Assembly (NCBI GenBank): GCA_026196225.1
Contig: JAPHRD010000002.1
Coordinates: forward strand, 1 to 34,181
Source of the DNA: Motiliproteus sp.
Lineage (GTDB): Bacteria > Pseudomonadota > Gammaproteobacteria > Pseudomonadales > Balneatricaceae
Direction: 5' to 3'
DNA: 34,181 nucleotides
How positions within the stretch are numbered: position 1 is the stretch's first letter; every line of letters begins with the position of its first letter. The position numbers and the translations under genes are program-made. Shown one piece after another: positions 16,583 to 24,467 of the stretch. The notes under the pieces were generated by a model. It worked only from the letters and a program-made list of their open reading frames with translations. It had not been told where the DNA came from and searched no databases.

Positions 16583-17119
16583 ATCAGTACTAAACAGAAT
16601 CCCTGGATCATCGATGTCGAAGCCTCAGGCTTCGGCGCAGAAAGTTATCCCATCGAAATCGGTTTAGCCATGGGGCAGGATAGCCGCTACTGCAGTTTGA
16701 TTATCCCCCATGGGGATTGGACTCACTGGACCGAAGAAGCCGAAAGTTACCATCATATCCCCCGCGATTCTCTGTTTAAACATGGTCGCAGTATCGACAC
16801 CGTTGCTGATGATATGAATCGTCTCCTGCAGAATCAGACTATCTATACCGACGGCTGGGTGGTGGACCAACCCTGGGTGATCAAGTTGTTTCATCAGTGT
16901 CGTAAACAGATGACATTTCGGATCAGTCCCCTAGAGATGATTCTAAATGAGACCCAGATGGAACTGTGGCATGAGACTAAACAGCAGGTCACAGAGGATC
17001 TGGGAATCGACCGCCATCGTGCCAGTAACGATGCGCTGATCATCCAGCAGACCTATAACTGTACGCTGGAATTATCGCAGCAACAAGTGAGTAACGCTGC
17101 GGTTAACCGACGAGCTTGA
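16583..17119 (+). CDS. DEDDh 3'-5' exonuclease, start codon abnormal
   Basis: An RNase T/DnaQ-fold exonuclease of about 178 residues. The four catalytic positions can be seen: Asp and Glu in WIIDVEASGFG, Asp in YTDGWVVDQPW, and His-x4-Asp in HRASNDAL. The first motif lies upstream of the earliest in-frame ATG (16670), which has no ribosome site and would yield a catalytically dead protein. From the in-frame stop at 16547-16549 to 16670 no ATG, GTG, TTG or CTG occurs. The best candidate is ATC at 16583 with AGGA 9 bases upstream. Alternatively, ATG 16560 opens MTRQDG and hits TAG at 16578; one missing G in GGG (16575-16577), or a -1 shift, would join it to the exonuclease frame. Substrate (RNA or DNA) not determined; it resembles Rv2179c-like exoribonucleases. 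Confidence 0.8.
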   Translation: MSTKQNPWIIDVEASGFGAESYPIEIGLAMGQDSRYCSLIIPHGDWTHWTEEAESYHHIPRDSLFKHGRSIDTVADDMNRLLQNQTIYTDGWVVDQPWVIKLFHQCRKQMTFRISPLEMILNETQMELWHETKQQVTEDLGIDRHRASNDALIIQQTYNCTLELSQQQVSNAAVNRRA

Positions 17120-17242
17120 CTGGGTTTTTTAACCCGAAAACACTTCTCTGGTTTATTGCCTAACACTGGAATTATTACCGCCACATGATATTCTGGCGGC
17201 CCGATCAATCGTGCAAGAACTGACCAGGAAATACCCTGACGA

Positions 17243-17512
17243 ATGAAAGCCACGCCCAGCAAAGCGATGACACAACTCATTGGTGACGTGCGCAATGCTA
17301 TTCCCTTTGATACTCCGCTGTCTCGGCTCTGTGACGGTCCTTGTACCGGTTGTTCTAAGAAACTGCTGGAATTTCTGGATACCGAATTGGAAGACTGGGA
17401 GCTGCGATTACGCCAAGGTGATGTTCCGACCCTGGGCGATATTCAACGGCTGGCAAAACGTAGCCGAAAAATTTACGGTGTATTAAGGCGCAACGGCCTG
17501 GTCGCAAACTAG
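17243..17512 (+). CDS. Small conserved-looking protein with a CxxxCxxC motif
   Basis: An 89-residue protein without an assigned function. The N-terminal half carries AIPFDTPLSRLCDGPCTGCSKKLLEFL, where three Cys (CDGPCTGC) could bind a metal or cofactor. The rest is helical and charged, ending in RSRKIYGVLRRNGL. Composition and codon use look like a real gene. The ATG at 17243 has only a distant AGGAAA; ATG 17267 is an alternative start and would keep the Cys motif. It sits 123 bases after the exonuclease gene. Confidence 0.65.
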   Translation: MKATPSKAMTQLIGDVRNAIPFDTPLSRLCDGPCTGCSKKLLEFLDTELEDWELRLRQGDVPTLGDIQRLAKRSRKIYGVLRRNGLVAN

Positions 17513-17542
17513 TTTATTGTTTTTTGGTGTTGTCAGTTGCGG

Positions 17543-17576
17543 AAAAAAAGGAGCAGCAACTGTGGTTGACTGCTCC
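17543..17576 (-). terminator. Rho-independent terminator after the EF-hand gene
   Basis: On the minus strand GGAGCAG pairs with CTGCTCC (7 bp, 17550-17556 with 17570-17576), continued by CAAC/GTTG after a one-base bulge around a CACA loop, and followed by seven T. It is about 85 bases beyond the EF-hand stop. Confidence 0.88.
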
Positions 17577-17661
17577 AACGAGAGAGAAGTGTTATCTATT
17601 CAGTTTCGCTGCAGCGCTTCGCTTCAGATAACGAGCATCATTTCGCCGCGCATAAACTGAA

Positions 17662-17928
17662 TCATCCAGACTTTTTTACGGCTTGAGCCAGGTACTGTTC
17701 GTACTCCTCCTTGGTTAGCTTCTTGTCGCCATCGCTATCAACGGTGGTAAATTCGTTCACTAGGCTTTGATCTTCAGCGGCTTCCTGTTGGCTGATTACC
17801 CCATCCTGATCGATATCCATCATCTCAAACAGGTTAGGCTTGGGCATCTCAGTGGTTCCAGCAGTAGCAACGCCTGCAGGGCTAGAAGCGATAACGACCA
17901 TAGCGACAGTGGTTAGTAATTTTTTCAT
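17662..17928 (-). CDS. Exported EF-hand calcium-binding protein
   Basis: An 88-residue protein with a signal peptide (MKKLLTTVAMVVIASSPAGV, likely cleaved after ATA) and two EF-hand loops: DIDQDGVISQQE and DSDGDKKLTKEE, each with Asp/Asn at 1, 3, 5 and Glu at 12. A periplasmic or secreted calcium-binding role is expected. AGGAGA is 7 bases upstream of the ATG. It is monocistronic with its own terminator. Upstream, CACTGTG occurs twice 18 bases apart (17987-17993 and 18005-18011), a possible but unproven regulator site. Confidence 0.88.
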   Translation of the reverse strand: MKKLLTTVAMVVIASSPAGVATAGTTEMPKPNLFEMMDIDQDGVISQQEAAEDQSLVNEFTTVDSDGDKKLTKEEYEQYLAQAVKKSG

Positions 17929-18453
17929 TCCATATCTCCTTTTGTAGTTCGGATGACTTATTCAAACTGAGCTTGATTGATAAATTCACTGTGACTATTA
18001 CAAACACTGTGCCAGTTTTTAAAAATGAATTTAATTACAATGAGATAGAGTGGTTCTGCGGTTGGCTTGTGACGATAAAAAGGAAGATGCTGGGTGGAAA
18101 GCTCATAAAACTGTTGCTTGCAGACGACAAAAAAACTCTTGTTGTTTAAATATATTCATTAAAACAATGGGTTATGAATGATCTGCTGCGCTTTGACTAG
18201 CAACAGCTGTTGACTTTCCTAGATTGAATTTTGGTAGTTGATAGTAGAAGCTTTTCTTTTAACTATTTGAAACATAGCAGAAAAAAAATAATTATGGGGT
18301 GGCGTCTGGTGGTGTTTTTTCGGCTGTCTGATTTGCGCGACAAAATCCTCTTGCTCAGCCATCGAAGTCTCGACCCAAAAAAGAGGCGCTAATATTTATG
18401 GCAACTGATGATTGGCCGATAACGACTCTGTTACTTCAAGAGGCTTAAGGAAT
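17929..18453. other. 525-base AT-rich intergenic region between the EF-hand gene and yfbR
   Basis: No gene is supported here. It is more AT-rich than its surroundings and contains several A and T runs (for example about 18130-18170 and 18280-18300). The CACTGTG direct repeat lies at its left end. The last 90 bases before yfbR (about 18365-18453) are less AT-rich and could be a structured leader, but I match no known riboswitch class. Confidence 0.4.
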
Positions 18454-19101
18454 ATGCACGTTCGAAGTCACTTCTTTGCTTATATCAACAAAATTCGTTG
18501 GGTGATGCGCTGGGGTTTAAAGCGCAACACTATTCCAGAAAATGTGATGGAGCATAGCTGGGATGTGGCGACTATCTGTCACGCTCTGGCACTGATACGG
18601 AACCGTATCTATGGAGGCAATATTGATGCCCAGTACCTTGCCACAGCTGCTCTTTATCATGATGTCAGCGAGGTAATCACGGGTGATATGCCGACTCCGA
18701 TCAAGTACCACTCTGCCCAGATCCGAGATGCTTATAAATCCATAGAGCGTGCGGCGGGAGAGGAGTTGATCGCACTGTTACCAGAGGAGCTGCAACAAGA
18801 CTTCTCTGAGGTGATGATTGAAGACAATCTACCGGAAGAGTATCAGCAGATGATTAAAGCGGCAGATACCTTGGCGGCGTACCTCAAATGCCAAGCGGAA
18901 TTGAAAGCTGGAAACGGCGAATTCGCTCAAGCGGCTAAGTATGTTGAAGGTCGGCTAAAAGAGGCTCAGCTGCCAGAAGTGAATTACTTTTTGGAGGTGT
19001 TTGCACCCAGTTATCAGCTGACTCTGGATGAGTTGATGAATGACGGCAAAATTAAGATCCATGCACCGTTGAAGAAAAAAACGGATCTTTCGCCCAATTA
19101 A
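18454..19101 (+). CDS. yfbR: 5'-deoxynucleotidase YfbR (HD domain)
   Basis: A 215-residue HD-domain phosphohydrolase that removes phosphate from deoxyribonucleoside 5'-monophosphates and so helps dUMP/dNMP balance. Start chosen at ATG 18454 because the protein then aligns with E. coli YfbR (SHFFA), and AAGGA precedes it. Metal and substrate residues agree with the E. coli enzyme shifted by one: R19, W20, H34 (MEHSW), H69-D70 (LYHDVSEVITGD) and the Asp in KAADTLAAYLKC. The PTPIKY segment is also typical. The C-terminal 15 residues are Lys-rich. An upstream in-frame start at 18412 would add 14 residues with no homology. Confidence 0.93.
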   Translation: MHVRSHFFAYINKIRWVMRWGLKRNTIPENVMEHSWDVATICHALALIRNRIYGGNIDAQYLATAALYHDVSEVITGDMPTPIKYHSAQIRDAYKSIERAAGEELIALLPEELQQDFSEVMIEDNLPEEYQQMIKAADTLAAYLKCQAELKAGNGEFAQAAKYVEGRLKEAQLPEVNYFLEVFAPSYQLTLDELMNDGKIKIHAPLKKKTDLSPN

Positions 19102-19320
19102 CACTATATTTCTGATATACAACTGAAAACCCGATAGAGTCTATGCCCAGTCGGGGTGTGCGTCTTTGGTGCGTATTCGGGTAATCGTTTTCGTCATTAA
19201 CATTGGGGTTGCAGGTATAACGTCATCATCAGCTTGCACTGAAATTTTTCTGTCGATCCAATGGGCGGGTACTTTGTCCAGGTACTCGCCAATAATCATA
19301 ACTAAAAAAGGAAATCGGCC

Positions 19321-20226
19321 GTGTTTTTTTCCAATAAGAAGGTTGCCAGCGCAACAGAAAGTCTGATTGAAAATAGCGAATTGGAAGCGCTGAAAAAAAA
19401 GGCAGAACTCTTTGACCGATTGGTGGCGTTGCAGCCACAACAGAAGGCAGGCCAGATCACTAATAATTCCCGGGGTGTTAATCAGGCTTCTCAACAGCGT
19501 TTGCAGGAGATCGAATCCAGCTACCAATTGGTTCAGCACTTTATCGAGCAATCGAAAGAGATCGAAGTACTGTCCAATGAATCGGTCAACTCCGCTCAAC
19601 AGACCATGAGCACCAGCAGTGACACCATTGGACAGTTGCACGAATTAGCCAATAAGATCCAGTCTGCCGAAGCCAATATCTCTGAATTTACCGAGCTGTT
19701 AGAGAGTCTGAACGAGAACAACCAAACCATTAACCAGCTGGTGGATTCCATTAAAGGGATTGCCGATCAGACCAATTTGCTGGCTTTGAATGCTGCGATT
19801 GAGGCGGCCCGTGCCGGTGAGCATGGTCGTGGATTCGCGGTGGTTGCGGATGAAGTCCGGGCGTTGGCTAACACTGCTAATAAGTCTGCGGAAAAGATCC
19901 AAAGAGAGATGGCTAAGATCATGGAGATCTCCGAGACTATCATTCACAAACAACAGGGCGTTACCGCCAGAATCGCAGACAGTCGAGAGATCGCCATGGG
20001 CACGGTAGATAGCCTCGATGGCCTTTCATCTATGTCCCGGGAGAACACTCGTGCTGCGGAGTCGGTGATTGGACAGCTGCAGTCACAGCTGCAGGACTCT
20101 AACCAGATTATCCAAGCAATGGAAATTCTGGTAGACAGCACTCGTCAGGCAGTGGAAGGGTCGGGCGCTAATCTACAACTGGGTGAAAGCTTGCTGCAGG
20201 ATCTAGAGGTGCTGGAAAAACGCTAG
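19321..20226 (+). CDS. Soluble methyl-accepting chemotaxis-type signalling protein
   Basis: A 301-residue chemoreceptor-like protein with no transmembrane or recognisable ligand domain. About 1-65 is charged and helical. The signalling domain follows as a long coiled coil, with the highly conserved hairpin tip ([38 protein letters not shown] written here in two parts: [19 protein letters not shown] and [19 protein letters not shown], about 147-184). It should form trimers of dimers and contact CheA/CheW. Start is GTG 19321 with AAGGA 9 bases upstream. No CheA, CheW or CheR gene is nearby, so it probably joins an array encoded elsewhere. Its N-terminal 65 residues may sense a partner or signal. 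Confidence 0.88.
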   Translation: MFFSNKKVASATESLIENSELEALKKKAELFDRLVALQPQQKAGQITNNSRGVNQASQQRLQEIESSYQLVQHFIEQSKEIEVLSNESVNSAQQTMSTSSDTIGQLHELANKIQSAEANISEFTELLESLNENNQTINQLVDSIKGIADQTNLLALNAAIEAARAGEHGRGFAVVADEVRALANTANKSAEKIQREMAKIMEISETIIHKQQGVTARIADSREIAMGTVDSLDGLSSMSRENTRAAESVIGQLQSQLQDSNQIIQAMEILVDSTRQAVEGSGANLQLGESLLQDLEVLEKR

Positions 20227-20233
20227 GCAATCT

Positions 20234-20251
20234 GTGAAGCAACTGCTTCAC
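20234..20251. other. Stem-loop between convergent MCP and chaC genes
   Basis: GTGAAGC and GCTTCAC form a perfect 7-bp stem around AACT. It straddles the chaC stop codon and has no T-run on either strand, so a terminator role is uncertain. Confidence 0.35.
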
Positions 20252-20850
20252 GGAGCCTGAGTCGTTAGAAGCTGCTGCAGCGCTTGGTCTATCTGCAGCA
20301 GTTGTTTATCTTCGATGCCTAAGCTCTGCAGATGGGAGAGGGTACTTTGCAGGTAGTCGCGACTATGGCCACTGATCCCTTGAGAGTTGATGATGTGTTG
20401 GGCGCAGGTTAACGGGCTTTGTCGGCCGGCGTACTGATAGTGGTTTCTGTCTACCAGAAAACAGAGCGCGGGCTCGGGCTGGGTGTAACCAAGGATGGCA
20501 ATTTCATGGATCTTTGCTTGATAGATTAAGGTGGGTACTTCCCGTCCATAGAGATATTCACAGACCGCATCCCTGTCAGCTTCAGCCACTAGCAAAGCGC
20601 GCCCTCGACAGTGGCCTCCATGGTCCAATCCCAACACCATACCCGGTTGTTCGGGGGTGCCACGATGCACATGGGACCAGACACAGAGGCTGCGGTGATA
20701 GCCTTTCAAGGTGGCAGGCAATGCCTTGATGTAATCGAATCCGGGTTTCCACATCAGAGAACCGTATGCAAATACCCACAGATCCCCTGGCGGAAGTTGA
20801 GGCGGCTTGAAATTGGCATGGGCCTGTAAACGGCTAGATTCATCGGACAT
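20248..20850 (-). CDS. chaC: ChaC-like glutathione-specific gamma-glutamylcyclotransferase
   Basis: A 200-residue cytoplasmic enzyme of the ChaC family, which splits glutathione into 5-oxoproline and Cys-Gly. The substrate-binding VFAYGSLMWKPGF is present at the N-terminus, followed by GYHRSLCVWSHVHRGTPEQPG, and a catalytic-type Glu in YLYGREVPTLIY. Length fits the bacterial family. The C-terminal third is helical. A TATAAA lies about 20 bases upstream of the ATG on the minus strand, possibly a -10 element, without a good -35. It is convergent with the chemoreceptor gene. Confidence 0.92.
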   Translation of the reverse strand: MSDESSRLQAHANFKPPQLPPGDLWVFAYGSLMWKPGFDYIKALPATLKGYHRSLCVWSHVHRGTPEQPGMVLGLDHGGHCRGRALLVAEADRDAVCEYLYGREVPTLIYQAKIHEIAILGYTQPEPALCFLVDRNHYQYAGRQSPLTCAQHIINSQGISGHSRDYLQSTLSHLQSLGIEDKQLLQIDQALQQLLTTQAP

Positions 20851-21031
20851 AAGCCAAACTGTAGCATGATTTATACGGAAGGCTTTTAAACTCGGTCGAA
20901 CTTAGCGCAATCAATAAGGTATCGAATCGAGAAGCTTTTTTCTGGAACTTATAAGCGCTAGTCTGTTCCTAACAAGTTGATTATCTAGTACAAAAAGATC
21001 CGAGCAGGTTGGGTTTAGGGAGAGGTTGATC

Positions 21032-21472
21032 ATGGGAATCGAGTTTGAAGCCTGGCATCTGTGGGTGATCTTGGCGTTAACATTGGCCGCTTTGGAGATG
21101 TTAGCGCTGGGGTTCGTCGCATTGGCCGCAGGCGTGGCCTGTTTGGCGGGAGCCTTGGTAGCCTCTGCGGGACAGCCCTTTTGGATCCAACTAGCGGCAA
21201 CAGCGATAGCAGCGGCGGTTCTGACACCATTGTTTATCCGCTGGTACAAATCTATTGGCGGAGCTAAAGAGTCGGTATCGGTCACTGGAGACAGCGGCTC
21301 GCAAGGGCTGCAAACCGAGATTGTGATCCAACAACAACGCCTGGGTGTGATGATCAAAGGAGATTTTTTTCCGGCCCAGCTGGAGCAAGCGGGAGAGGTT
21401 GAATTGCAGGAAGGTCAACAGGTGGAGATTCTAGGCTTCAGTGGAATCACCGCCCAGGTTCGAATTCTTTAA
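21032..21472 (+). CDS. NfeD-like membrane protein
   Basis: A 146-residue protein of the NfeD family. It starts with about three transmembrane helices (roughly 8-70, LWVILALTLAALEMLALGFVA and SAGQPFWIQLAATAIAAAVLTPLFI), followed by a C-terminal OB-fold domain (about 80-145, GEVELQEGQQVEILGFSGITAQV). Such proteins pair with SPFH proteins in membrane organisation; this one lies 16 bases before the SPFH gene, the classic arrangement of YbbK(NfeD)-QmcA in enterics. The ATG at 21032 follows GGGAGAGG, so I prefer it to TTG 21026. Confidence 0.9.
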   Translation: MGIEFEAWHLWVILALTLAALEMLALGFVALAAGVACLAGALVASAGQPFWIQLAATAIAAAVLTPLFIRWYKSIGGAKESVSVTGDSGSQGLQTEIVIQQQRLGVMIKGDFFPAQLEQAGEVELQEGQQVEILGFSGITAQVRIL

Positions 21473-21488
21473 CAGAGGACGTAGAAAG

Positions 21489-22433
21489 ATGAATGGAATG
21501 CCATTTGATGTCGGTGCCGTCACCCTGGTGATCATTTTTGCTGCCATTGTGGTTGCTGTTTTCTTGATCAAGGGCCTGGTTATTGTCCAGCAAAGTGAAG
21601 CGATGGTGATCGAACGACTGGGAGAGTACAACCGAACCCTAGAACAAGGATTGCATCTGCTGATTCCCTTTTTCGACAAAGCCCGTGCGATTCGGATGCG
21701 TCGTTATCAGTCCATCGACGGGGAGCAGGTTCCGGTTACTTATGAAACCATACGAATTGACCGCCGTGAAATAGTGGCTGATTTTCCGAAGATCCCGGTT
21801 ATTACCAAGGACAACGTCACCGTACTGGTAGATGCCGCACTCTATTTTCAGGTGATCACTCCTCGGGATGCGGTGTTATCTGTAGAAAATCTTGTTCAGG
21901 CGATCGAAACCCTGACCCAAACCTCACTGCGTAGTAAGGTGGGTGAGCTGGAGCTGGACCGCTTGTTGGAAAGTCGTCAGGAGATTAACACGGCTCTGAC
22001 AGCGACCCTCGATGAGGCGGGTAACAAGTGGGGCACTAAGATCAACCGTGTCGAAGTGCAGAACATCGTGGTGCCAGAAGAGGTGGAACAGGCGATGCGT
22101 AAGCAGATGTCTGCCGAGCGGGAACGTCGTGCCACGGTGACAGAAGCCCAGGGCCAAAAGGAAGCACAGATCAACGTTGCCGAAGGTGAAAAACAGGCGG
22201 CTATTCTGCGGGCTGAAGGTCAACGCAAGGCGATCCAGACCATCTTGGAAGCCACTGGCCAAAGCGTCAAAGAGGAGCAGATCCTCAGCTATCTGATCGC
22301 CCTGGAATATATGAAGACCCTGCCGGATATCGCCAAAGAGGGCGAGCGGGTATTCCTGCCCTACGAAGCTTCCTCGCTGCTGGGATCGATCGGTTCCATC
22401 AAGGATCTGTTTCCAGGCAATATCAGTAAATAG
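21489..22433 (+). CDS. qmcA: SPFH/Band 7 membrane protein QmcA
   Basis: A 314-residue stomatin/prohibitin-type protein of the inner membrane. One N-terminal transmembrane segment (about 10-28, TLVIIFAAIVVAVFLIKGL), then the SPFH domain (VIERLGEYNRTLEQGLHLLIPF, VDAALYFQVITPRDAVLSVEN) and a long Ala/Glu-rich helix (MRKQMSAERERRATVTEAQG, KQAAILRAEGQRKAIQTI). Proteins of this type assemble into large rings and interact with proteases such as FtsH. It is co-transcribed with the NfeD-like gene and ended by a strong terminator. Start at ATG 21489 rather than an upstream GTG inside the NfeD gene. Confidence 0.94.
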   Translation: MNGMPFDVGAVTLVIIFAAIVVAVFLIKGLVIVQQSEAMVIERLGEYNRTLEQGLHLLIPFFDKARAIRMRRYQSIDGEQVPVTYETIRIDRREIVADFPKIPVITKDNVTVLVDAALYFQVITPRDAVLSVENLVQAIETLTQTSLRSKVGELELDRLLESRQEINTALTATLDEAGNKWGTKINRVEVQNIVVPEEVEQAMRKQMSAERERRATVTEAQGQKEAQINVAEGEKQAAILRAEGQRKAIQTILEATGQSVKEEQILSYLIALEYMKTLPDIAKEGERVFLPYEASSLLGSIGSIKDLFPGNISK

Positions 22434-22453
22434 CTTTCGAAATACCCAAAACG

Positions 22454-22488
22454 AAAACCGCCGTTATCTTTGAAACTGGCGGTTTTTT
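22454..22488 (+). terminator. Rho-independent terminator after qmcA
   Basis: AAAACCGCC (22454-22462) pairs perfectly with GGCGGTTTT (22478-22486), with six T in a row (22483-22488). It lies 20 bases past the qmcA stop and ends the NfeD-QmcA unit. Confidence 0.92.
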
Positions 22489-22573
22489 ATTGGATTGTTC
22501 TTTATCCTTGAGGTGGAAAATTTGCGGGGAATAACGCTGCAGTTTATTTTTGATCCTCTGTTAAACTTCTGAG

Positions 22574-23305
22574 ATGGAATATCCAAATCTCACCTTGGAA
22601 CTGCGCAGTTACAGTTCTGAAACCCATACCCATCATCATGATTACCACCAACTGGTATTGCCCGTGGCTGGTGAGCTGTCGATGAATATTGGTAGCCAGG
22701 AAGGGGGTGTTTCTTCTCAGCAGGTAGCTGTAGTTGCGGCAGGTCAGACTCATGGATTTGCAGCTTCTGATAAAAATGCCTTTGTAGTCGCTGATGTGCC
22801 AGCAGCTTTGGCACCGGAATTGGAGCGTTTGCCGGCATTTATCCAACTGGATTCAGCACTGGCTCACTATATTTCGTTTTTGCACCAGCAGTTGCAGGAT
22901 GGTGCCGTTCGACCGAGTAGTGAAAGGCAAATGTTGCTGCTGTTGATTCAATTGCTGCAGGAACGATTTGGTGAGGTCGTGCGGTTGGATCGGCGTATCG
23001 AGGCGGCACGCAGTTATCTGGGCCACAATTTTCAGTACCCCATCTCATTAGCTCAACTTTCGGTAGTCGCCAATCTTAGTCCTCGTCAGTTGAGTGAACT
23101 ATTTCGCCGTCAGCTGGGCATGACGCCAAATCAATACTTAACTGAAAAACGCATGCAGCAAGCGTGGAGATTGCTGGAGGCGGGAGAGTTAAGTGTGCAA
23201 CAGGTCGCTGATCGCGTCGGCTACAGCAATTTGGCTAGCTTCAGTGATCGATTTCGTAAGTATTTTGATCATCCTCCCAGTTACTTCCGCAAGAATGGTA
23301 AATAA
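22574..23305 (+). CDS. AraC family transcriptional regulator with cupin-like sensor
   Basis: A 243-residue regulator. About 1-100 is a small cupin-like domain beginning SSETHTHHHDYHQLVLP, whose His cluster could bind a ligand or metal. The C-terminal AraC DNA-binding domain (about 140-240) has two helix-turn-helix units: ISLAQLSVVANLSPRQLSELFRR and SVQQVADRVGYSNLASFSDRF, ending in HPPSYFRKN. The downstream EamA-family exporter, 95 bases away on the same strand, is its likely target. The Shine-Dalgarno is weak. Confidence 0.9.
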   Translation: MEYPNLTLELRSYSSETHTHHHDYHQLVLPVAGELSMNIGSQEGGVSSQQVAVVAAGQTHGFAASDKNAFVVADVPAALAPELERLPAFIQLDSALAHYISFLHQQLQDGAVRPSSERQMLLLLIQLLQERFGEVVRLDRRIEAARSYLGHNFQYPISLAQLSVVANLSPRQLSELFRRQLGMTPNQYLTEKRMQQAWRLLEAGELSVQQVADRVGYSNLASFSDRFRKYFDHPPSYFRKNGK

Positions 23306-23400
23306 TCCCGCCTGACCGGCAAAGACGAAACCCCACTGTACCCCATACACTTTCTTCTGTTTCTGATCAGTATTTAACGGTTTCAGATTGAGGTGGGGAT

Positions 23401-24333
23401 ATGGCTCAGTTACATCGCGCAACTTTTATTGGCTCTATATCGATTGTGTTGTGGGGTACGCTGGCGTTGCTGACCCGGCTAACCGACGGGATTATTCCCC
23501 CATTTCAACTGATGGCGATGACATTCACGGTTGCATTTCTGCTGATGTGTGGGCGTTGGTTATCTCTGGGACACTTGGGTCTGCGGCATCTTAGCCAGTC
23601 TCCCTTTGCATGGATGCTAGGTGTTGGTGGCTACTTCGGTTATCACTTTTGTTACTTCGTGGCGATGACTAAAGCACCAGCGGTCGAGGTTAGCTTGCTG
23701 GCGTACTTGTGGCCGTTGTTGATCGTTTTGTTTTCTGCGCTGCTTCCTAATGAATCACTCAAGACTCGACATCTGGCAGGCGCATTGATAGCGCTTGAAG
23801 GTTGCTGGATCTTGATCAGTATAGATAGCGCCGAATTCAGTTCTGAATACCTTCACGGCTATTTGATGGCCTTATCTTGTGCATTTATCTGGTCGGGCTA
23901 TTCGGTTGCCAGTCGGTTAGTCAAAGCGGTACCCACCGATGCAGTAGGCTGGTTTTGTGCGGTGACCGCACTATTAGCCACCGCCTGTCATTTGGCATGG
24001 GAGCAGACAGTCTGGGACTTGGATACTCGTCAGTGGGTCGGAGTTTTGGGATTGGGCCTAGGTCCTGTGGGTATCGCCTTTTTTACCTGGGACCATGGTG
24101 TCAAACATGGCAACCTCCAGCTGCTCGGGGTGCTTGCCTACGCCGCACCATTAATCTCAGTGTTGCTATTGATTGTGGCGGGGGAAGCCGAGCCGAACTG
24201 GGCCATGTTTTGGGCATGCATCGCCATTGTGGGTGGCTCTGCGGTAGCGGGCATTAGCCGAAAGAGCTGGTTTTCGAGAAAAGTTGTGATCAACGATGGT
24301 GAAGCAGGGGTAGGCGCAACCATAAAAGAATAG
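23401..24333 (+). CDS. EamA/DMT superfamily exporter (YddG-like)
   Basis: A 310-residue inner-membrane protein with about ten transmembrane helices in two EamA repeats, the pattern of drug/metabolite transporters. Typical landmarks: LWGTLALLTRL in helix 1, the APAVEVSLLAYLWPLLIVLFS repeat in helices 3-4 and GLGPVGIAFFTWDHGVKHGN in the second half. The overall pattern resembles the aromatic amino acid exporter YddG, but substrate is unproven. A strong GAGGTGGGG precedes the ATG. The adjacent AraC gene suggests ligand-induced expression. Confidence 0.9.
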   Translation: MAQLHRATFIGSISIVLWGTLALLTRLTDGIIPPFQLMAMTFTVAFLLMCGRWLSLGHLGLRHLSQSPFAWMLGVGGYFGYHFCYFVAMTKAPAVEVSLLAYLWPLLIVLFSALLPNESLKTRHLAGALIALEGCWILISIDSAEFSSEYLHGYLMALSCAFIWSGYSVASRLVKAVPTDAVGWFCAVTALLATACHLAWEQTVWDLDTRQWVGVLGLGLGPVGIAFFTWDHGVKHGNLQLLGVLAYAAPLISVLLLIVAGEAEPNWAMFWACIAIVGGSAVAGISRKSWFSRKVVINDGEAGVGATIKE

Positions 24334-24345
24334 CTGGTTGAGGAG

Positions 24346-24376
24346 ATGGATTTTCCGTCCGTTTTAGCAAATCCAT
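24346..24376 (+). other. Perfect 8-bp stem-loop downstream of the EamA gene
   Basis: ATGGATTT (24346-24353) and AAATCCAT (24369-24376) flank a 15-base loop. No T-run follows, so it may be a weak terminator, an RNA-stabilising hairpin or chance. Confidence 0.3.
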
Positions 24377-24467
24377 TGGGCGTTTCTGTCAACGACATCC
24401 ATTAACAGTCTCTGATACACTAGGCCGAATATACCCGACTAAAGAGATCAGATACCGGAGTCTGCCG

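Noticed and set aside
16670-17119. Exonuclease gene starting at ATG 16670
   Set aside because: This start has no ribosome site and removes the conserved DVEASGFG catalytic motif, which is clearly coded in the same frame upstream.
17122-17135. Terminator after the exonuclease (GGGTT-TTTT-AACCC)
   Set aside because: Only a 5-bp stem whose T-run is the loop itself, and it is followed by GAAAA rather than a T tract.
18365-18453. Riboswitch before yfbR
   Set aside because: I compared the visible motif order with lysine and cyclic di-GMP classes and found no match; kept only as an unassigned leader.
19166-19366. Short open frame overlapping the chemoreceptor start
   Set aside because: Hydrophobic random-looking translation that runs into the chemoreceptor gene in another frame; no ribosome site.
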